This document shows, piece by piece, positions 55,989-64,000 of a DNA stretch of 64,000 nt. Each line of letters begins with the position of its first letter. Within the stretch, counting starts at the first letter, position 1. The notes below the pieces were generated by a model. The model searched no databases and had not been told where the DNA came from. It saw only the letters and a program-made list of their open reading frames with translations. The stretch comes from Pyropia yezoensis (Eukaryota > Rhodophyta > Bangiophyceae > Bangiales > Bangiaceae). The position numbers and the translations under genes were made by a program. The stretch lies in contig CM020618.1 of the NCBI GenBank assembly GCA_009829735.1, positions 13,870,568 through 13,934,567 of the forward strand, written 5' to 3'.

Positions 55989-57568
55989 GGTAGCGCCATC
56001 TCCATATCGGCGTATGGAAAGGCGTGTGCACGGACCTTCTGGAATATGAACGCGGTCATTGCTTGTGTCGTATGGAACGCGGTCCTCAGCGGGCTCTGGA
56101 TCATCCACGGCGATCATAGTCCCAAGAATGTCCTGGGAGCATGGCCGCGAGTCATGACCACAGACGCGTTGGTCTGTGGATGCAACGCGGAACACTTCCT
56201 CCAGGACCTCAAGTGGTGAGACAAGAAAGACCCTACCAGTGGAGCATGCATGAAGCTCCATCCGAGAACAGTCCCAGCGAGCGCTGTCGTAGTTGGGGGG
56301 GGGGATGAGAGACGCGCAACATCGCCAGTGGAGAGGCAGGTGAGCTCTGGTGCCCAACGAGATGGTGAGACGGGATCATCTCATCATGATGCGAAGGGGG
56401 AATCGCTGGATCAGCTCCTTGCGCTCTCATTGGTCGGATGCACCACAGAGGGGATGAACTCCGTGATCATTTTTCCCTGCGTCCGAACCCTTGATTAACA
56501 CACGTGGCAAGACGCGCCACAGAACCATTTCAATCTTCCAGCTTGCGCCGATTCACGTACTTCCAACCTGCAAGGCCTACGGATTTTGTTTCGCAGCTGT
56601 AAGTCACTCTGCTGTCATCTGTGCAGCACGTTCAGGCCCACTCCGGACGCGTCCGCTTTTCTCACCGGTAAGTACAGTACAGTACTGTACTCGGACACTG
56701 AACTGTTCATACGGCATCACAGCGTGATGCGAGCGGCGCTACCCCACACCCCCCTCTGTGGCCACAGTGACGCCATTGGCAGCCACTGACAAGGTCCCGC
56801 GATTTGGAACCGGTTTTCCGTCACAGCTGCGGGGGCTGGCTGTCGCTCAATGCTCGAGGGTCAAGGCAACGCTGCACCCCTGCAACGCTTTGCAGTCATG
56901 GACTGCCGACACGGACTTCAGAAAAATTAGGCTGACGAGCAAGCTGCTAATGCCTGCCTACTCCCCCTCTCCAACGCCCACTTGACAGAATCCCCGCCAG
57001 CCACCCTCCTCTGTCAGAGAGACGAGGTGGGCATGACGGTCTCCCCCCGCGTCATCCGTGTGTCAATGCCCCCCCCTGTGGAGCCACGTCCGGGGGATGT
57101 GTGCGACGGGGCTGCTCGACAGACACGGGCAGCACGGTGCCCACTCCCCCCAGAGGTGAGAGAGGAACAAGGGACGGCTCTGGGGCTCTGATCGCCCCCG
57201 CCCGATGCCGCCTCTGTGGGCTACCACGCTTGGGCAGGCGCTCGACCTGCCGCTGTAGCGAGGAGGGTTGGGCGGGGAGCCCGCTTGCCACGCCAGCACC
57301 ACCACCCCGCGCCACCCATGCCTCTGATCACGCGTCAGATGCAGAGGAGCGACTGCTGTCGGGTCGACCACTTGCTGCATCCCACTCCCCTTGCCCCGAA
57401 TAAAACCACCCCCGGGCTGCCTCATCCCTCTCTCCATTTACCCACCTTCTTTCACAGCCGCTGCACGAGCAGGGTGGCCATCTCCCTCGCCCTCCCTGCC
57501 CGCTCTCTCCCCTCTCTTCTGCAACCCCTCCTCCCTCCGGCGGTGTGCTCCCAACGGTCGCCTTTGCC
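55989..57568. other. Spacer between the two acidic-tail paralogues
   Basis: About 1.6 kb, lower GC from 56000 to 56990, no gene recognised. The final 500 bases resemble the leader of the first paralogue in composition and in several short blocks. Confidence 0.45.
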
Positions 57569-58105
57569 ATGGGCATCCGTGACCGCCTCCGGGAGGTCCG
57601 GGAAAAAGCCATGGCTGCCGCCGTCGCAGCTGCCGGCGCCCCCAGCGTGCTGCCCACAAGCGCCCCTGCGGGTGGCCCGCCGGCGGCCCACTCCCCAACC
57701 ACGGCCACGACCACGACCGCCGCGGAAGAGAAGCGGCGCCCCAACGGCGTATGCGGTGGCAGTGGCGACGCGGTCGCGGGGCCGGCATCGGCGTTCACGC
57801 GGGTGGCGGCGCGGGCGGGCACCGACAGTGGGGGCCAGGGCGGCGGGGGGGTGTCGCGCACGGGGGCGCCACCGCAGCGCGGCGGTCCGCGGCAGGTGGC
57901 GGTAGCGATCAAGCGTCGCCCACTGGCTGCTGCGCGCGCGGCGTCAGCGATGGTCAGGGCTGTCGGTGGCGGGAGCGACGGTGGTAGTGAGAGTGGCGGC
58001 AGCAGCAGGAGTAGCAACAGCGAGGGAGACGACTGCGCCGACTGGGAGGAGGAGGGAGATGAAGCTGGCGGCTGGGAAGAGGGCGGGGACGACGGGGGCG
58101 ATTGA
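57569..58105 (+). CDS. Disordered acidic-tail protein, MG[L/I]RDRLR family (smaller paralogue)
   Basis: 178 residues, single exon; ATGG preceded by TTTGCC. The start 'MGIRDRLREVREKAMAAAVAAA' matches the N-terminus of the 542-residue neighbour at 54360. The middle is Pro/Thr/Gly-rich and disordered, a basic patch lies at about 110-130 ('RQVAVAIKRRPLAAARA'), then a Ser/Gly stretch, and the acidic Trp-containing tail 'DWEEEGDEAGGWEEGGDDGG' closes it. It lacks the Gly-Ser repeats and the 32-residue repeats of its relative. Function unknown; the preserved parts (N-terminal motif, basic patch, acidic Trp tail) are likely the ones that matter. Confidence 0.65.
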   Translation: MGIRDRLREVREKAMAAAVAAAGAPSVLPTSAPAGGPPAAHSPTTATTTTAAEEKRRPNGVCGGSGDAVAGPASAFTRVAARAGTDSGGQGGGGVSRTGAPPQRGGPRQVAVAIKRRPLAAARAASAMVRAVGGGSDGGSESGGSSRSSNSEGDDCADWEEEGDEAGGWEEGGDDGGD

Positions 58106-58799
58106 ACTGGACAGACAGCATGGACGAGGTGTCGTGGTGGGATCCCCGACTGAACTACACGACGACGGCGATGGCAATGGTCTCGGCTCAGTGGGATCCC
58201 CTCAGGATCAAGGTTGGAATAACAAGTACTATGAAATAACAAGTACTATTGGCAAGCAATGAGATCTGCGGGCAATTTCAACGCCATGGCGTTCACAGTG
58301 CTACCTTACCCACGTGGCAATTGGCGCCCCTGTTCCATTTGATATTCCCAGCCTGCGTGTGCGTCACGTAGGAAAGGCCCCACGGCGCCCAGCGTGCGCC
58401 CTCAGCTGTAAGGCACGCCGTTGTCGCCGTTGCACACGCCCTGCCATCGCCGTCTTTGCCGGCGTCGTGGTGGGGACGTACGGCCTGTGTGGTGGTGTGG
58501 TGCCCCGCGCCCCCGCCCCCCCCACCGCCGGCAGCGTCCACCCGCACCGCCGTGGCGGTGGGACTGTGGAGCTGTGGCGCGGGTGTGCGGATCTCCTGTC
58601 TGGAGGGCGCGCCAGATCTCTTTCTGGGTGGCCACTCGCTCTCCCTTCCACCCCCCTGCACACCCCTACACACACACTGCCCCGCTCGGCGGCGGTTAGG
58701 GAGGCTGTATCTGGGGCCGCCGCTGAGTGCGGGTCGAGTCTTTTCCCAGGCGGCTTCGGTTGTTGTGTCGGTGCGGCCCATCTGTAGGCTGTTACCACC
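58106..58799. other. Upstream region of importin beta
   Basis: No other gene seen. A short direct repeat of AATAACAAGTACTA lies at 58214-58246. Confidence 0.45.
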
Positions 58800-61601
58800 A
58801 TGGATGTGGCGACCATCCTTGCGGCCGCTCAGTCGGCGGACGCTGCGACCCGGCAGGACGCCGAGGCGCGGCTGACGCAGGCGGAGCAGCTCAACTTTCC
58901 GCTCTTCCTGACGACCCTGACCACGCAGCTATCTACAGAGGGGAGCCCTGTCAATGCGCGCCGGCTGGCCGGCCTGATCATCAAGAACTCCCTCGACGCC
59001 CAGGACGCGGCGCTGCGTGTCGCACGGGCGGAGCGGTGGGTGAGTGTCGTCGACGCGGAATCGCAAAAGGTCGTCCGCGATGCGCTGCTTGCGACGCTGT
59101 CCTCGCCCGAACAAGCGGCTCGCCGCGCGGCGGCGCAGGCAATTGCCAAAATCGCAGCCATTGACCTGCCCATGAACGCATGGCCGGGCCTTCTGGACAA
59201 GCTTATGGCCAACAGCACATCTGCGACGACGAGCGGAGTGCTCAAGACCGCCTCCCTCGAGACGATTGGCTTTGTGTGCGAGGAGGCCGCGACAAGGGAA
59301 GCGTCGGCTGTGTCGGCAGTCTTGTCCACTCAGTCCAACCTGATCCTCACCGCCGTCGTGCATGGGATGAAGTACACGGGTGCGCCCGCCAGCGGAGACC
59401 CTGCTACCCCCGCTGACGCCTCATCGGCCGAGGCACGGGAGGTGCGGCTGGCCGCGACGGTGGCGTTGAACAATGCCCTCGAGTTTGTGAGGACCAACTT
59501 TGAGACTGCCGAGCACCGGCGGGTGATCATGCAAACGACGGTGGAGGCGGCGCGGGACGCTGATGCGAGCATCCGTGTCGCAGCGTTTGAGTGCCTTGTT
59601 CGGGTGGCGGAGGAGTTTTACGATATCCTCCCCGAGTCGATCAACGACCTTTTCCAGCTAGCTATGGCGGAGATCAGCGGTGACGACGAGCCAGTGGCGT
59701 TGCAGGCCATTGAGCTGTGGTCGACGATTGCAGAGGAGGAGATTGCGCTCGAGGATGAGGCTGCTGCTGCTACGGAAGTGGGCGAGGCGAACACTCTTAC
59801 CCGCCGCTCTCATGCGTTTGTGTCTCACGCGCTTGCGCACCTTTGCCCCGCCCTCTTCCAGTGCCTCACCCAACAAGAGGACGACTGCCACGAGGAGAAT
59901 GCGTGGAACCGGGCGACAGCGGCGGGCTCCTGCTTGGAGTTGCTCGCGCAGGCTGCCCCTGCTCGCATCCTCGAGTACGTTGTGCCGTTTGTGAGGGACA
60001 ATGTGGCGGGCGCCGACTGGCGCGCCCGTGAGGCCGCGGTGCTCGCTTTTGGTTCCGTCTTGGACGGGCCGCCGCAGGCGCAGTTGGCACCCGTTGTAGC
60101 CGCGGCGCTGCCCGTATTGGTCCGCACGCTGGTGGAGGATGTCAACGCGGCGGTGCGGGACACCACCGCCTGGACGATTGGCCGGGTACTGCGCGACGGG
60201 GATCACAAGTTGGCAGCGGCGGCGATTCTGCCAGATCTGGTCAGCGCCCTCTGGCGGACACTGAAGGACGAGAACGCACCAGTCGCAGCGCACGTCTGTT
60301 ACGCCATCCACAACCTGGCTGACGCCTTTTCCGCCGACGGCGCAGATGAGGAGGACGACTCTGGCGCCACTACCAATGGCACGGCCACGGGGTTGGCGGA
60401 CTACGCCGAGGGGCTTCTGCGCGAGCTGTTTATCACGACTGAGCGGTCAGACGGAGGGGAGGCGCACTTGCGCGTGTCTGCGTACGAGGCAATCAGTGCA
60501 ATTTTCCGTGCGGTTGGGGACAGCTCCCTCAACTGTGTGACGCATTCGGTGCCTTTGCTGCTGGACCGGCTGGAGGCGTCCCTGTCGGTGGCGGCGCCGC
60601 CGCCAGGCACCGAGGCGGCCGCGGAGCTGGCAGAAACACAAGGCTTGCTGTGCGGTGCGCTGACGACGGCCACCCAGCGGCTGCGGTCGATGGGAGTGGG
60701 ACCCTTCACTGATCGCATGCTGCAATGCTACATGAAGCTGCTGGAAGGCACAGTGACGGCACCAGCAGCAGCCGCGGGGGGGGCTACCAATGGGGTGCCG
60801 ACACCAAACTCCAACGCCGTTCACGAGGAGGCGCTGTTGGCTATTGAGGCCGTGGCGGATGCTCTTGGCCCTGACTTTTCTCGGTACTTTGCCACTGTCG
60901 CTCCGGTTCTCGTGTCGGCGCTGCGCAACTGGACTCATTACCAGCTGTGCGCAGTCGCGGTGGGCACGGTGGGTGACATCTGCCGCGCCATTGGCAAAGA
61001 TTTTGCGACCGTGGAAAACGGCGCGATCGCGCGGGAGATCGTACGGTGCTTGCTCGATGCGGTCCAGTCGCAGATGCTGGATAAGTCTGTCAAGCCCGCT
61101 GTGCTATCGGCGTTTGGGGATGTGGCAATGGCGATCAAGGGGGACTTTGAGCCTTTCCTCGGCTACGTCATGCAGATGATGCAGGAGGCGGCGAGCACCT
61201 CGATGACTTTCAAGGTGCCAGACGACGACTATGACCTGCTTGATTGGCTGTTGGCGCTGCGCGAGAGTGTTTTTGAGGCGTACACTGGCGTGATTCATGG
61301 GCTCAAGGACGATGGCAAGCAGGCACTCCTGGAGACGCACGTGGAGTGGCTACTCATCTTTTGCGAGGCCGTGCACGAGGACGAAACGATGGGCGCCGCG
61401 AGCCCGCCGGCCGCCGAGGCCCTCTCAAAGGCCGCCCTGGGTGTGCTCGGCGACCTGGTCGAGGCCGCCCCCGCGCTGCGACCCAAGCTTTCTGGCCTCA
61501 AGTGGTTGCGGCAAAGCGTGGAGAACTCGGAGATGGCGTCAGATATGCGGACGCGGCAGACAGCGGCGTGGGCCAAGCAGGTCATCTTCGCGCCGCAGTA
61601 G
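58800..61601 (+). CDS. KPNB1: Importin subunit beta-1 (karyopherin beta)
   Basis: Carries importin-alpha/NLS cargo through the nuclear pore and releases it on RanGTP binding. 933 residues, single exon, start context ACCACCATGG. HEAT-repeat protein throughout. N-terminal importin-beta domain (residues about 20-95): 'RQDAEARLTQAEQLNFPLFL', 'NARRLAGLIIKNSLDA'. Repeat helices then run to the end, with typical pieces such as 'AAAQAIAKIAAIDLPMNAWPGLL' (about 100-122), 'VAAFECLVRVAEEFYDIL', 'WRAREAAVLAFGSVLDGP', 'VRDTTAWTIGRVLRD' and 'CAVAVGTVGDICRAIGKDF'. An acidic loop 'ADGADEEDDSG' (about 513-524) follows a 'VCYAIHNLADAF' helix. Slightly longer than the usual 860-880 residues because of small loop insertions. 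Contains no poly-Gly tracts, unlike the other long genes here. Confidence 0.93.
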   Translation: MDVATILAAAQSADAATRQDAEARLTQAEQLNFPLFLTTLTTQLSTEGSPVNARRLAGLIIKNSLDAQDAALRVARAERWVSVVDAESQKVVRDALLATLSSPEQAARRAAAQAIAKIAAIDLPMNAWPGLLDKLMANSTSATTSGVLKTASLETIGFVCEEAATREASAVSAVLSTQSNLILTAVVHGMKYTGAPASGDPATPADASSAEAREVRLAATVALNNALEFVRTNFETAEHRRVIMQTTVEAARDADASIRVAAFECLVRVAEEFYDILPESINDLFQLAMAEISGDDEPVALQAIELWSTIAEEEIALEDEAAAATEVGEANTLTRRSHAFVSHALAHLCPALFQCLTQQEDDCHEENAWNRATAAGSCLELLAQAAPARILEYVVPFVRDNVAGADWRAREAAVLAFGSVLDGPPQAQLAPVVAAALPVLVRTLVEDVNAAVRDTTAWTIGRVLRDGDHKLAAAAILPDLVSALWRTLKDENAPVAAHVCYAIHNLADAFSADGADEEDDSGATTNGTATGLADYAEGLLRELFITTERSDGGEAHLRVSAYEAISAIFRAVGDSSLNCVTHSVPLLLDRLEASLSVAAPPPGTEAAAELAETQGLLCGALTTATQRLRSMGVGPFTDRMLQCYMKLLEGTVTAPAAAAGGATNGVPTPNSNAVHEEALLAIEAVADALGPDFSRYFATVAPVLVSALRNWTHYQLCAVAVGTVGDICRAIGKDFATVENGAIAREIVRCLLDAVQSQMLDKSVKPAVLSAFGDVAMAIKGDFEPFLGYVMQMMQEAASTSMTFKVPDDDYDLLDWLLALRESVFEAYTGVIHGLKDDGKQALLETHVEWLLIFCEAVHEDETMGAASPPAAEALSKAALGVLGDLVEAAPALRPKLSGLKWLRQSVENSEMASDMRTRQTAAWAKQVIFAPQ

Positions 61602-61763
61602 AGGCCGATATTTCGGGCGGGACAGCGGGAGCCGGGGCAACGTGGACGGCACTACATTTTTTTTTCTGTCGGGAACTGTGTGCACGCGTTCGGTGTGGTA
61701 CACCCGTGTGTGTCTCTGTCTGTTTGCGTGCGTCTGTGTGTGCGTCTGTGTGTGTGTGTGTCT

Positions 61764-61827
<64 letters not shown>

Positions 61828-62637
61828 CTTTTTTGGGCTGCCCTCCACGGGCCCCCGACGACGTGTCTTGTGTCTTTTCGAGAGTGAGAGAGAGGGTGTG
61901 AGAGAGAATAGCGAGGGAATGAGAGGGTGCAATGAGAGCAGAGGATTGCCATCCTCATTCACCACAGAGACAGAATGAGGGACGCTGGCAACCACAAAAG
62001 CGAAGGAGCCGCCCGCCTGGCTTGCCACCCGCCGTCCCTGCGCGGCAGCGTCGTGGGCCCAGGGCACTGCAGCGCAGCCCCTCGGCCACACCCCCCTCGT
62101 CGTGTGTCCCCGGGCATTGAGCGCCGGCCGCCAGGCGCCGAGACGTGGCCTGCGGTGCAGCGCGTTCTTAATCCCCGCAGTGTCCAACCTTGTATCCGTT
62201 TGTTACAGTCCCCCCAGGGTCGCCAGCTGGCCCTGCAGGGGGCCCCCCGGCCGCCCGCTCTCCTTGCCGCCCAACCCCCACTCCGGAAGTCCCTTCCTGC
62301 ACAATGCCTATCTACACATACCGAGTCTGCCCCGCCCTTCCCACCCCCTTTTCTATGCCAGGCGTGGACCCTGGCGGCGGCTGGAGCAGGCGGCCGGCCG
62401 GCCGGGCACTGCAACGGCGACAACAGAGCGTGTGTGTACGCGCACGGAAGGTCATAGCTCCCTATCGGCCGGGAGCGCCCCGCGCGCTGCGGCATCTGCA
62501 CGCTGGGTGGCCGTCCAGTACACAAATAAAGCCCCCTTCCCACCCTGTGGATCGTCCGCCGCCGCCCCCCCCCCCATCTTCCCCCGTCCGCCCCCGCCCC
62601 CCCTGACCCTCTTCCGCCCAAGGGCGCACGCTAAACG
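61602..62637. other. Convergent spacer between importin beta and the metalloprotease
   Basis: About 1 kb with no gene seen. Holds a GT microsatellite and, at 62570-62610, a C-rich stretch. Confidence 0.5.
61771..61825 (+). repeat. (GT)n microsatellite
   Basis: About 27 uninterrupted TG units, with imperfect CTGTGTG/CGTCTG units from 61706. Lies in the 3' flank of importin beta. Confidence 0.95.
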
Positions 62638-64000
62638 TTAGGCCAGCGCAAACGCGGCCGTGGCCAGCCGGAGCCCCCGCAGGTGAGCACTCCCCGGCGC
62701 TGCCGCCACCGCCGCCGCCACAGCCGTCGCGATGCGCGACAGCTCCCCCGCGGCGGCCAGCCCCACCGCCGCGGGCTGCTGCGCTGTCTCGTTGGCAGCA
62801 GACCCCGACGCGAGGGCGGTGAGCGTCGCCACCCACCGCGCCGTCGCCTCGTCCCGGAATAGGGAGCCGGCCGTGACAGCCGCGGGGGGGGCCAGGCCCA
62901 CCCAGCGGGGGCCGACCAGCGTTTCGCTCACCGCCCCGAGGAGGTCCGCCACGGACAGGCGGCGGGGGCGGGCGGCGGCGTTGGCGGTCAGGCGCGCCAG
63001 CCGCGACGGGGCCAGGAGGGTGGCCAGCACCTCCTCCCGCGCGGCGTGGAGGAGGGTGGCCAACGGCGGCGGCGCCCGGCGGAGGCAGGCGGGGCTGTCG
63101 CTGCAGGCGGCGCCGCCCTTGGCCAGCAGGTGCGGCGCCACCGCCGCCACCGTTGCCGCCGATAAGAGACCGTCGGCCGGGTGGAGCTGCGCCAGCACCC
63201 ACCCCGCGGCGGCGGCCTCTGTGGCGGCGTCGAGGAGCGACACCGCCGGCGCGCCACGGGTGCGGCCGCGGTGGGGGATGGCGGCGCCGACCAGCACCGC
63301 CGCCAGCCGCACGCTCCCCACCCCAGAAGAGAGGAGCTGCGCCGCCGCGGCGGTGCGGTCGGCGGCAGAGGTCGTGGACGCCGCCGACCCGGCGGTGCGG
63401 CCCAGCCGCCGCAGCTGCCGCCGCACCGTAGCCACATTGTGGCGGTGCCACTCGAGAGGGGTGGCGCTGAGGTCAAACTGCTGCGCCAGCGCGTCGGCCT
63501 CCTGGTCGCCGTCGACGGCCAGCGCCAGGCCCGACGCGGCAACCGACTCGGCAAACGCCCGCGCGTCGGCCTCGGAGCGCCACCGGGTGTAGCCGTAGCG
63601 GATGGCCGCAATGTCGTACGCGCCCACCACGGGGGTGGCAAAGTAACGCTGCGGCCTGCCATCCCTGGTTGGGAGCGGCTCGGACGGAAGGTAGTCCATC
63701 ACGCTGGTGCTCAGTCCGTGGATGCTCACGTACGTCTCGTTGGTCAGCTGCTCCCACGGGATGCCCGCAGAGCCCCGCCAGTTGTGGCGTAGCCCGAGGG
63801 TGTGTCCCACCTCGTGGGCGGTCGTGTCCGCCAGCTGCTGGTACACAAAGTCCTCCTCTGACCCCGGCACCGGTCGGCCGGCTGCCGAGGCCGCCCGCGA
63901 CGACGCCCGCTCATCCCTGTCGCTGGCATACCACAGCCGGTACGTGGTCGCCCAGCCCCGGACCATGTTGTCCTTCAAGATAATGTCCGCGTTGAGCGTC
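62638..64000 (-). CDS. Zinc metalloprotease of bacterial DUF5117/DUF4953 type, C-terminal part (cut by the window edge)
   Basis: Partial: the frame is open to the right edge, and about 454 C-terminal residues are visible. The visible part starts with 'LNADIILKDNMVRGW', the strand that precedes the active site in this family. The zinc site is in 'TTAHEVGHTLGLRHNWRGS' (near 63770-63830), an HExxHxxGxxH pattern with Glu as catalytic base. The Met-turn is in 'STSVMDYLPSE' (near 63690-63715), then 'VGAYDIAAIRYGY'. The C-terminal 270 residues are helical and Ala-rich, as in the bacterial proteins. Homologues known to me are mainly bacterial secreted or periplasmic enzymes, so acquisition from bacteria is possible. 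The N-terminus, with any signal peptide, lies outside the window. Confidence 0.85.
   Translation of the reverse strand, partial: TLNADIILKDNMVRGWATTYRLWYASDRDERASSRAASAAGRPVPGSEEDFVYQQLADTTAHEVGHTLGLRHNWRGSAGIPWEQLTNETYVSIHGLSTSVMDYLPSEPLPTRDGRPQRYFATPVVGAYDIAAIRYGYTRWRSEADARAFAESVAASGLALAVDGDQEADALAQQFDLSATPLEWHRHNVATVRRQLRRLGRTAGSAASTTSAADRTAAAAQLLSSGVGSVRLAAVLVGAAIPHRGRTRGAPAVSLLDAATEAAAAGWVLAQLHPADGLLSAATVAAVAPHLLAKGGAACSDSPACLRRAPPPLATLLHAAREEVLATLLAPSRLARLTANAAARPRRLSVADLLGAVSETLVGPRWVGLAPPAAVTAGSLFRDEATARWVATLTALASGSAANETAQQPAAVGLAAAGELSRIATAVAAAVAAAPGSAHLRGLRLATAAFALA

Noticed and set aside
54095-56104. Minus-strand ORF of 669 codons opposite the acidic-tail gene
   Set aside because: Reads as Pro-Leu and Ser-Ser runs complementary to the Gly-Ser and acidic repeats. 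The plus-strand frame has a good start and a paralogue.

Overview
This is nuclear DNA from a eukaryote with very high GC, few introns and long homopolymers. A chloroplast-type NTRC gene, a plant-like TDY-loop MAP kinase, SPC25, IRE1, importin beta and abundant Ty3-type retroelements fit a photosynthetic protist. A bangiophyte red alga of the Porphyra/Pyropia kind is the best guess, inferred from composition, intron scarcity and gene content and not proven by a marker gene. G runs of 20 or more bases mean that some frame breaks could be base-calling errors.

Layout. 105-12576 (+): a very large Furry-family gene whose frame changes about 13 times, always in G or C runs. 13280-15004 (-): SPC25, three exons. 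15279-16573: a broken Tc1/mariner element with terminal repeats. 16574-21803: gene-poor spacer. 21809-34043: a chromodomain Ty3-type LTR element with a GACGG target duplication. Inside it, at 25876-30893, sits a younger LTR element with apparently identical 468-bp LTRs and a GTCTG target duplication. 34049-37493: a possible gene remnant and low-complexity DNA. 37494-37818: a PIF/Harbinger-type MITE. 38674-44091 (+): IRE1. 44474-46345 (-): NTRC. 47002-50365: a candidate autonomous Harbinger element (transposase plus convergent accessory gene). 50593-50678 (-): an intron-containing tRNA. 50991-52653 (+): MAP kinase. 54360-55988 and 57569-58105 (+): two related proteins with a shared N-terminal motif and acidic tails. 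58800-61601 (+): importin beta. 62638 to the right edge (-): a zinc metalloprotease of bacterial type, cut by the window.

The host genes are ordinary cellular functions (cell morphogenesis, kinetochore, unfolded protein response, plastid redox, MAPK signalling, nuclear import) with no operon-like link.

The most unusual content is the nested retroelement pair. Both elements carry pol with a chromodomain on the plus strand and a long convergent ORF on the minus strand in their 3' half. No gag is visible in the sense direction. The two antisense proteins appear homologous by eye, so the antisense gene looks like an inherited part of this lineage, possibly a displaced structural gene. The same elements are crowded with short perfect inverted repeats (arms 5-10 bp, loops 1-4 nt). 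In the inner element these form a family centred on CAA(G/C)TTG. I know of no standard feature type for this.
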